Made by a program: the position numbers and the translations under genes | Assembly (NCBI GenBank): GCA_023402915.1 | Contig: JAEYFO010000025.1 | Location: forward strand, 1 to 5,176 | Direction of reading: 5' to 3' | Length of the DNA stretch: 5,176 bases | Source: Bacillota bacterium | Lineage (GTDB): Bacteria; Bacillota; Clostridia; Christensenellales; CALWSW01 | Shown: in pieces, positions 1-4,030 of the stretch | Position numbering within the stretch: position 1 is the stretch's first letter | How the letters are laid out: each line of letters opens with the position of its first letter | Notes under the pieces: generated by a model | The model's database searches: none | Told to the model about the DNA's origin: nothing | What the model saw: the letters and a program-made list of their open reading frames with translations, nothing else

Positions 1-1223
1 GTCTGCTGGCGCTCGAACGGATCGACGATCTGGAAACGATCGTCACCGTCGGAACGGAAGTGCGCCGCTTCAGCGAGGCCAACAGCCTGATGGGGCTTCA
101 GGAAAACGAGCAGGTTCGCGTCATCGACCTGCTTTACGGCATGATGCTCCCTTCCGGAAACGATGCGGCGGCGACGCTGGCGTGCTACATGGGCGGCTCC
201 ATCAGCGGCTTTGCGGAGCTGATGAACCAGAAGGCCAAGGAGCTGGGGATGGACAACACCCATTTCAACAACCCCCACGGCCTCAACGACGAAGAGCATT
301 ATACCACCGCCGCCGATATGGCCAAGCTCGTGCGCGAAGCGATGAAAAACGAAATGCTCATGAAGATCGTCGGCACCCAGAGCTATACCTGCCCGCCGAC
401 CAACAAGCGCAGCAGCGAAAAGACCGTCACGAACACGAACCGCTTCTTGGCGGACGGCGCGTATCACTGGGACGCGGTCACGGGCATGAAAACCGGTTCC
501 ACCAAAGCGGCGAAGGGCTGTCTCATCACAACGGCGGAGCAGGACGGAAAGCGGCTTTTGACCGTGGTGCTGGGCGATTCCTCCGACGGCTACGAGGCCC
601 GGTGGACGGAATCCCGCGCGCTGCTCGAGTACGGGTTTGAAAACCTCTCGACGCTTGCCCTTTCCTCCCTCAACCTTCAGACCCCCGAAGTGCAGGTGGC
701 CGGATACAGCCGAAACGACGCTGAAGCCGGAATGCTCCTGCTCTCGTTCGACCTCAGCGGCCAGACCCTTTCCGGCACGAAGGAACATCTTGACGAGATC
801 CGCGCCAATGCGGCGAAAGTCACTGTCGCCATCACCTACGACAAGGAGCTGACCGCTCCCATTTTCCAGGGAGACGTGCTGGGCACCGCCGCCCTCAAAT
901 ACGGCGACGAGACCCTCGCCGTGGTGGACGTCGTTGCGCAGCGGGATGTGCTTTCCGCCGGAGACGCTGCCCTTTCGAGCCAGCCCGGCGGGCTCATCAC
1001 GGACGTTTCCCGCACAAAAACTTCGTCCGGCTTCCCGTGGAAAGCAATTTTGATCGTGCTGATCGCCCTGCTGCTCGCCGGCGGCGGATGGTATCTTTAT
1101 ACCCATGGAAAATTCCACAGGCGTGGCGGCGGGATGCACGGCCGCCAGACCGGGCGGCGCAGCCGCAGGAGCCGCCGAAGCTCTTACAGCTATTACGTCT
1201 ACCGCGGCGGAAAGAAAAAATAA
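1..1223 (+). CDS. D-alanyl-D-alanine carboxypeptidase (peptidase S11, PBP5-like), 5'-truncated by window edge
   Basis: This low-molecular-weight penicillin-binding protein removes the terminal D-Ala from peptidoglycan stem pentapeptides outside the membrane. The frame is open from base 3, giving 406 visible residues. The signal peptide and the SxxK nucleophile motif lie upstream of the window. A GTG at 60 could be read as a start, but the conserved S11 sequence (LLALERIDDLETIVTV) continues before it, so it is internal. Visible are the SGN motif (LPSGNDAA, residues 51-53), the NNPHGL segment typical of S11 enzymes, and the KTG motif (GMKTGSTKAAKG, residues 163-165). A PBP5-type C-terminal beta domain follows at about 225-320. 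A membrane helix (about 346-366, WKAILIVLIALLLAGGGWYLY) precedes a basic tail with 14 Arg/Lys in about 39 residues and a Tyr-rich end. Known family members anchor to the membrane by the C-terminus, usually with an amphipathic helix; here it is a clear hydrophobic helix. It could be the dacA, dacB or dacF paralogue, which I cannot distinguish, so no symbol is given. Confidence 0.95.
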   Translation, partial: LLALERIDDLETIVTVGTEVRRFSEANSLMGLQENEQVRVIDLLYGMMLPSGNDAAATLACYMGGSISGFAELMNQKAKELGMDNTHFNNPHGLNDEEHYTTAADMAKLVREAMKNEMLMKIVGTQSYTCPPTNKRSSEKTVTNTNRFLADGAYHWDAVTGMKTGSTKAAKGCLITTAEQDGKRLLTVVLGDSSDGYEARWTESRALLEYGFENLSTLALSSLNLQTPEVQVAGYSRNDAEAGMLLLSFDLSGQTLSGTKEHLDEIRANAAKVTVAITYDKELTAPIFQGDVLGTAALKYGDETLAVVDVVAQRDVLSAGDAALSSQPGGLITDVSRTKTSSGFPWKAILIVLIALLLAGGGWYLYTHGKFHRRGGGMHGRQTGRRSRRSRRSSYSYYVYRGGKKK

Positions 1224-1284
1224 CGCGCGCCGGGCGAATCTTCGGATTTTTCTGCGCGGCAAAAGCCTTGGGCTTCGGCGTAGG

Positions 1285-1481
1285 GCGCGGCGGCATATCC
1301 CTTTGATCCGGCTCGCCGTCTCCCACTCCCCTTTTCGCCGGAAAGTTCAATCGGTTCAGCGGCAGGATGGTTGCCCCGGCTTTGCGCCGCAAACGCTTTG
1401 TTTTGTCAAGACAGAAGAACGCAGTCTCTTTTTCGGAGGCTGCGTTTTTGTTTGAACGGGTGGCTGGTTGCGTTTATGGTT
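1285..1481 (+). repeat. Intergenic direct repeat, copy 1
   Basis: This is the first of two direct copies in the spacer after the carboxypeptidase gene. The core at 1338-1456 (119 bp) matches 1605-1723 with a single difference (G at 1362, A at 1629). Outside the core, similarity is lower but recognisable upstream to about 1240 (GCGCGGCA and GATCCGG blocks with small indels) and downstream to about 1481 (TTTATGGTT). The core ends in the terminator hairpin at 1419-1449 and also holds a short dyad TTTGC-GCC-GCAAA. Short open frames run through it on both strands, but they are copies of one another with no ribosome binding site, so I do not call genes. Confidence 0.9.
1419..1449 (+). terminator. 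Rho-independent terminator in repeat copy 1
   Basis: A 10-bp stem (ACGCAGTCTC at 1419-1428 pairing with GAGGCTGCGT at 1436-1445, one G-U pair) encloses a 7-base loop and is followed by TTTT, G, TTT. It is the first strong terminator after the carboxypeptidase gene, about 195 bases past the stop codon. A much weaker hairpin (AATC-TTCG-GATT then a T run, 1237-1251) lies closer to the stop. On the minus strand the tail would be only moderately U-rich (TTCTTCTGTC), so function in that direction is uncertain. Confidence 0.8.
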
Positions 1482-1550
1482 TTCTCCTGGGCTTTTGGAA
1501 TTTCTTTTTCCGGCATTTTCCGGCGCGGCAGACTGGCCCTCGAATCGCGG

Positions 1551-1747
1551 GGCGCGTGATATGTCCTTTTGATCCGGATCGCCGTCTCCCACTCTCTTTT
1601 TTCACCGGAAAGTTCAATCGGTTCAGCGACAGGATGGTTGCCCCGGCTTTGCGCCGCAAACGCTTTGTTTTGTCAAGACAGAAGAACGCAGTCTCTTTTT
1701 CGGAGGCTGCGTTTTTGTTTGAAGGGCGGATGGTTTCGCTTATGGTT
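1551..1747 (+). repeat. Intergenic direct repeat, copy 2
   Basis: This is the second copy of the element, displaced by about 267 bases from copy 1 and in the same orientation. The core is 1605-1723. Weaker similarity extends upstream to about 1507 (TTTTCCGGCGCGGCA, compare 1248-1261) and downstream to about 1747. A short match (TTCTTTTTCCG, 1791-1801 compared with 1502-1512) might mark the start of a third, otherwise lost, unit. The arrangement fits a tandem duplication of a spacer segment or two insertions of a dispersed intergenic element. No terminal inverted repeats or transposase remnants are visible. Confidence 0.9.
1686..1716 (+). terminator. Rho-independent terminator in repeat copy 2
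   Basis: The hairpin is identical to the one in copy 1: stem 1686-1695 with 1703-1712, 7-base loop, then TTTT, G, TTT. It is a back-up terminator for rightward transcription from the carboxypeptidase gene. Read leftward, it could weakly stop the converging transcript from the membrane-protein gene that ends at 2052. Confidence 0.75.
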
Positions 1748-2051
1748 GCTTTGAGGGGCTATAAAATTTTTCGTCTATGAAAATCGGTACTTCTTTTTCC
1801 GTCATTTAAGCAAGATAAGCCGCAAAATTATCGGCAAAAGGCGATGCGCTTTCCCTCGGAATTTCGGCTCTGCCGTCCAATTCTCCTTGATGGCTTCCTC
1901 GCCGGAACGGCCTTGAGCAAAAAGGTTCAGCAGCAAAGCATTGGACAATTCTTCCCGTCTCACTTTCCGGAAAACAGGTCAGCACGTCAACCCTGTCCGC
2001 GTGCGCTGCCCGTTTCGTAAGCGTCGTTTTCCAGGGCGGCACGGACGATCC
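1748..2051. other. Spacer without a supported gene; possible decayed coding sequence on the minus strand
   Basis: No frame here has a ribosome binding site and a recognisable product. On the minus strand, protein-like stretches lie in different frames. One reads VRAALENDAYETGSARGQG and stops at 1987. Another reads VRREELSNALLLNLFAQGRS and onward from a GTG at 1963, with a helix-rich, charged composition, and stops at 1802. The two stops overlap in such a way that one frameshift cannot join them; at least two lesions would be needed. I record this as a possible gene remnant only. Confidence 0.3.
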
Positions 2052-2507
2052 TTACTTTTCGTTCTCCTCCGGCAAACTCGCCTGCGCGGGGTTTCCTTCC
2101 CCTTCTTCCAGCCGCTCCAGATACAGGTCGCACAGCTTGCTGCCCTGCTTGACGGTATTGATTTTCCGCGTGCCGTCTTTGTATGTAACGAGGAAGATCA
2201 CGTCCGTGCCGTCCGGGCGAACCTCCGGCTCCAGCGCCGCCGCTGCGCCAAGCAGCGCGCCCATGTCCCCGCCGAAAATCCCTCCTTTGATCGCACCGCC
2301 CAATGCGCTCTTTGTGACCGTCCGATATGCCTGCCGGGCGTTGAGCAGCCGCGTTTTGAGGACGGCGTCCCGCTCTTTTTGCAGCTTATTGTTTTCTTTC
2401 ACAGGAATCACAAAAATGAGGACAAGTATGGTGAGCAGCGGTACCAAAATAATGGTCACGATCACCCCTACCAAAATATCAAACACCAATTCCGGCGTAA
2501 GATTCAC
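2052..2507 (-). CDS. Hypothetical small membrane protein with one N-terminal membrane helix and a Gly-rich segment
   Basis: I do not recognise this family. The frame is open from a TTG at 2567, but the GTG at 2507 is preceded by a strong AAGGAGG (2516-2522) at 8-base spacing, so I choose GTG, giving 151 residues. Residues 9-36 (ILVGVIVTIILVPLLTILVLIFVI) form one long membrane helix, followed by a charged helix (37-65, KENNKLQKERDAVLKTRLLN). A Gly/Ala-rich segment at 69-91 (GGAIKGGIFGGDMGALLG) resembles a glycine-zipper membrane insertion. A small beta-like domain at about 100-132 contains FLVTYKDGTRKINTVKQG, and the tail is acidic. The short N-terminus and basic residues after the helix leave topology unclear. 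It stands alone, converging with the carboxypeptidase gene and divergent from the 77-residue orphan. Being real is likely, given the ribosome binding site and composition; its function is unknown. Confidence 0.8.
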   Translation of the reverse strand: MNLTPELVFDILVGVIVTIILVPLLTILVLIFVIPVKENNKLQKERDAVLKTRLLNARQAYRTVTKSALGGAIKGGIFGGDMGALLGAAAALEPEVRPDGTDVIFLVTYKDGTRKINTVKQGSKLCDLYLERLEEGEGNPAQASLPEENEK

Positions 2508-2515
2508 GATTTTAT

Positions 2516-2522
2516 CCTCCTT
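2516..2522 (-). promoter_or_regulatory. Ribosome binding site fixing the GTG start of the membrane protein
   Basis: AAGGAGG on the minus strand lies 8 bases upstream of GTG (2507-2505). The upstream in-frame TTG at 2567 has no comparable site, so the 20 extra residues from TTG are probably untranslated leader. Confidence 0.75.
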
Positions 2523-2809
2523 CTCCGCACCGCGGAACTCTTTTTTCGGTTGCTTCACCCGTTTCAAACCGGATTTTCAATCTTCTTGCTCCAACTTCCA
2601 CGAAACTCTTCGTTCTGCCATCTCTTTTCCGTCTCTTCAACTAAAATACCATTTTCTCCGCGTCTTTCCAAGTGCTTTTGCCCCTTCTGCTGCAAGCCGC
2701 TTCGAGCTTCAATACAGGCGAAATCCTCTCTTTTCCGCAGGTTTCCCCTGCTGCTCCGGGCTTTTTGCGAAAACGATTGCATTTTTCTAAAAAATTTTTG
2801 AAAAAGGGA
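2523..2809. other. Divergent intergenic region, purine-rich on the minus strand
   Basis: The region lies between the divergently oriented membrane-protein gene and the orphan unit. It is notably pyrimidine-rich on the plus strand, so a leftward RNA would be purine-rich. A minus-strand frame from an ATG at 2782 to a stop at 2564 would encode 72 residues of charged, low-information sequence, but no ribosome binding site precedes it and no family is recognised. I treat the region as the leader and promoter area for the membrane-protein gene. The AT-rich 2781-2805 stretch could act as an upstream element for the plus-strand promoter. Confidence 0.4.
2643..2671 (-). promoter_or_regulatory. Candidate promoter for the membrane-protein gene
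   Basis: On the minus strand, TTGGAA (2666-2671) and TATTTT (2643-2648) are 17 bases apart. Each matches four of six consensus bases, and a TG one base before the -10 gives an extended -10. It would produce a leader of about 130 bases before the GTG at 2507. This is a weak match found by eye and could be chance in an AT-richer stretch. Confidence 0.3.
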
Positions 2810-2841
2810 TTGACAGCGGGCTGACGTTGCGTTAATATAAT
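2810..2841 (+). promoter_or_regulatory. Strong sigma-A-type promoter of the orphan small gene
   Basis: A consensus -35 TTGACA (2810-2815) is followed after 17 bases by TAATAT (2833-2838), which overlaps a perfect TATAAT (2836-2841) at 20 bases. The 17-base pairing is the likelier functional one. The A/T-rich tract just upstream (2781-2805) is compatible with an UP element. Transcription would start near 2845-2848, giving a 5' leader of about 130 bases. Confidence 0.8.
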
Positions 2842-2855
2842 GCCAGAAGTTGAGA

Positions 2856-2888
2856 CAAACGTTTGCACGACATAGCGCAAACGTATGC
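2856..2888 (+). promoter_or_regulatory. Tandem operator-like dyads just downstream of the promoter
   Basis: CAAACGTTTG (2856-2865) is a perfect 10-bp palindrome centred on CG. GCAAACGTATGC (2877-2888) is a near copy with the same centre. The CG centres are 22 bp apart, about two helical turns, so both face the same side. CG-centred palindromes of this kind are typical of LacI-family operators; the second site shares much of the CcpA cre pattern but with three mismatches. The inner halves (2859-2866 and 2877-2884) can also pair in RNA as an 8-bp hairpin with a 10-base loop. DNA-level or RNA-level function cannot be decided from one sequence. Confidence 0.5.
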
Positions 2889-2944
2889 AACACTTCCAGA
2901 TTCCTGAATCGCCGGTTGTTTGGCTGTTCCGGCATACGAACTTT

Positions 2945-2975
2945 TTGCCAACAAAAACCAAGGAGGCTTTGGCAA
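2945..2975 (+). promoter_or_regulatory. Hairpin presenting the ribosome binding site of the orphan gene
   Basis: TTGCCAA (2945-2951) and TTGGCAA (2969-2975) are exact reverse complements whose 17-base loop contains AGGAGG (2961-2966), 8 bases before the ATG at 2975. An alternative shorter pairing, CCAA (2958-2961) with TTGG (2969-2972), would enclose the site more tightly. The structure touches the first base of the start codon. This suggests translation may be modulated, though the fold may be too weak to matter. Confidence 0.45.
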
Positions 2976-3208
2976 TGAAATTCGAATCCATGACCATGAC
3001 GTACCGTCTGACGGCTCATGAAGCCCGCAGGGAATCCAAGATGCCCGAATCGCTTTCTCTGCGTTCCTTCGCCCCGATGACCACGGCTGCCTGGAACCTG
3101 ACGCGCGGCTATCTGGATGGCGCTGCCGCCCCCGCGGCCGCTGAGGAATCTGCTTCCACGATGGAAGAAACGCCTGCGGAACCCACTGTTCTGGGCGCGG
3201 CTGCCTGA
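2975..3208 (+). CDS. Orphan 77-residue hypothetical protein
   Basis: I do not recognise this protein. The frame is open from an ATG at 2885, but the ATG at 2975 has a perfect AGGAGG at 8-base spacing and is chosen. The 77-residue product has six methionines (1, 6, 8, 23, 35, 63). Its N-terminal half is polar and slightly basic (TYRLTAHEARRESK at 9-22, then SLSLRSFAPMTTAAWNLTRGYLDG), and the tail from residue 50 is alanine-rich and acidic. There is no signal peptide, membrane helix or cysteine. Codon use resembles that of the neighbours. It has its own promoter and terminator, so it is a monocistronic unit. Strong initiation signals support a real, probably well-expressed protein. A secreted-peptide precursor is possible but nothing shows a cleavage site or modification partner. 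Confidence 0.75.
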   Translation: MKFESMTMTYRLTAHEARRESKMPESLSLRSFAPMTTAAWNLTRGYLDGAAAPAAAEESASTMEETPAEPTVLGAAA

Positions 3209-3242
3209 GCAGCCCTCTCCTGCGCGGCTTCTCCCGCCGCGT
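3199..3242 (+). other. Two consecutive GC-rich hairpins at and after the orphan stop codon
   Basis: GGCTGC (3199-3204) pairs perfectly with GCAGCC (3209-3214) around a four-base CTGA loop that contains the TGA stop codon (3206-3208). Eight bases on, GCGCGGC (3222-3228) pairs with GCCGCGT (3236-3242, one G-U). Neither is followed by a U tract, so they are not terminators. They could protect the 3' end of the mRNA or affect termination of translation; this is inference. Confidence 0.5.
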
Positions 3243-3322
3243 GTTCCAACTTTGTTACCTTGTTCCCTCTGGGAATGAGATAAATTTTCTCCTCTTTTTT
3301 TGATGTGTGTGGGATGACAAAA

Positions 3323-3358
3323 AATGCAGCTCCTCCGGGATGGGGAGCTGTATTTTTT
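3323..3358 (+). terminator. Rho-independent terminator of the orphan unit
   Basis: An 11-bp stem (AATGCAGCTCC at 3323-3333 with GGAGCTGTATT at 3344-3354, one G-U) is followed by a run of six T overlapping the stem end. It lies about 115 bases after the stop at 3208 and would give a transcript of about 510 bases from the promoter near 2840. Confidence 0.85.
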
Positions 3359-3473
3359 ATTCCTTCCGTTGGCAAAATCGCCCGCACTTCCTGTCTGTGC
3401 TGCTCATGCGCCCCGAAGACGGGCTCTCGACCGCCCGGCACGGAAACGCGCTGCGCAAAACCAGAACCAAAAT
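3359..3473. other. Spacer between two terminators, nothing recognised
   Basis: About 115 GC-rich bases between the orphan terminator and the rsfS terminator. Frames crossing it have no ribosome binding site and no family resemblance. I see no promoter or repeat here. Confidence 0.5.
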
Positions 3474-3501
3474 TACCCCGGAAGAGCGTGCTTCCGGGGT
3501 A
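3474..3501. terminator. Terminator hairpin after rsfS, probably bidirectional
   Basis: TACCCCGGAAG (3474-3484) and CTTCCGGGGTA (3491-3501) form a perfect 11-bp stem with a 6-base loop. On the minus strand it is followed by ATTTTGG and lies about 58 bases past the rsfS stop, so it ends the nadD-rsfS transcript. On the plus strand it is followed by TTGTTTTGG, which would catch read-through from the orphan unit. Confidence 0.8.
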
Positions 3502-3559
3502 TTGTTTTGGAAAATTTCGAAATCAAACCGGCGCGTTTCGCCGCCGGGTCACACAGGAG

Positions 3560-3964
3560 TCACTGCTCCTGCCTGGCTTCGCGTTCGAGCCGTTCCCGCT
3601 CGTCCTCCTGCGCGCTGAAATCGCAGACGTTTTCGCCGTCGGCCCAGAGGCGTTCAAGGTTGTAATACGTCCGCTCTTCCGGATGGAAAATGTGAACGAG
3701 CACATCGCCGTAATCAAGCACGATCCAGCGGCCCTCGTCCGTGCCCTCTTTGCGCCTGGCGAACACTTCCTGCTCTTCCATCTTTTCTTCCAGCTCATTG
3801 CACAGCGCCTTGACCTGCTGGCTGTTGCGCCCGCTGCAAATGATGAAATAATCCGCCAGGATGCTCTTGTCCGCCACGTTGATGGAAAGAATATCCTGTC
3901 CCTTTTTGTGGTAAAGAACCCTGCACATGGCGTCTGAAAGCTCATTGATGGACTGGTAAGTCAT
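3560..3964 (-). CDS. rsfS: Ribosome silencing factor RsfS (Iojap/YbeB/YqeL family)
   Basis: RsfS binds ribosomal protein uL14 on the 50S subunit and blocks joining to 30S, lowering translation in starvation or stationary phase; it acts in the cytoplasm. The family signature is clear: LADYFIICSGRNSQQVKAL (residues 36-54) and RWIVLDYGDVLVHIFHPEERTYYNLERLW (79-107). The frame is open from an ATG at 4003, but the ATG at 3964 follows AAAGGAGGG (3971-3979) at 6 bases, so I choose it, giving 134 residues. The core is slightly over 110 residues, normal for the family, followed by a charged Glu/Arg-rich tail (118-134). It lies 66 bases after the nadD-yqeK stop on the same strand and shares the conserved nadD-yqeK-rsfS order of Bacillota, with no promoter visible in the gap, so it is probably co-transcribed. 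Confidence 0.95.
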   Translation of the reverse strand: MTYQSINELSDAMCRVLYHKKGQDILSINVADKSILADYFIICSGRNSQQVKALCNELEEKMEEQEVFARRKEGTDEGRWIVLDYGDVLVHIFHPEERTYYNLERLWADGENVCDFSAQEDERERLEREARQEQ

Positions 3965-3970
3965 ATCATA

Positions 3971-3979
3971 CCCTCCTTT
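3971..3979 (-). promoter_or_regulatory. Ribosome binding site fixing the rsfS start
   Basis: AAAGGAGGG on the minus strand ends 6 bases before the ATG at 3964-3962. The upstream in-frame ATG at 4003 lacks such a site and would place this sequence inside the coding region, adding 13 residues absent from the usual family N-terminus. Confidence 0.8.
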
Positions 3980-4030
3980 GAAATCGTAAGAAGAAGCAAC
4001 CATCTTTTTGGCGCGGCGCGCCGGACAAGC

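Noticed and set aside
1390..1416. TTGACA on the minus strand inside the repeat core (rc of TGTCAA at about 1404-1409 and again in copy 2)
   Set aside because: The sequence 17 bases downstream is CGCAAA, not a credible -10, so I do not call a promoter.
1367..1780. Plus-strand open frame of 137 codons across both repeat copies
   Set aside because: It repeats the same peptide twice because it runs through the duplicated element. It has no ribosome binding site and crosses two terminator hairpins.
1941..2801. Plus-strand open frame of 286 codons
   Set aside because: It lies antisense to the membrane-protein gene, has no ribosome binding site, and has an Arg/Phe/Cys-rich composition typical of a shadow frame.
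2564..3019. Minus-strand frame of 151 codons, including a more plausible 72-codon part from an ATG at 2782
   Set aside because: It runs antisense through the orphan promoter and start. The 72-codon part has no Shine-Dalgarno sequence and no recognisable family; its charged composition can be explained by purine richness of that strand.
3250..3301. Small dyads (TTCCC-TCT-GGGAA and GAGA/TCTC) before a T run at about 3294-3301
   Set aside because: Stems are only 4-5 bp, and a much better terminator follows at 3323-3358.
4006..4024. GC-rich dyad GGCGCG/GCGCC in the gap between nadD-yqeK and rsfS
   Set aside because: On the minus strand it is followed by an A run rather than a U run, and it lies inside an operon, so it is not a terminator.
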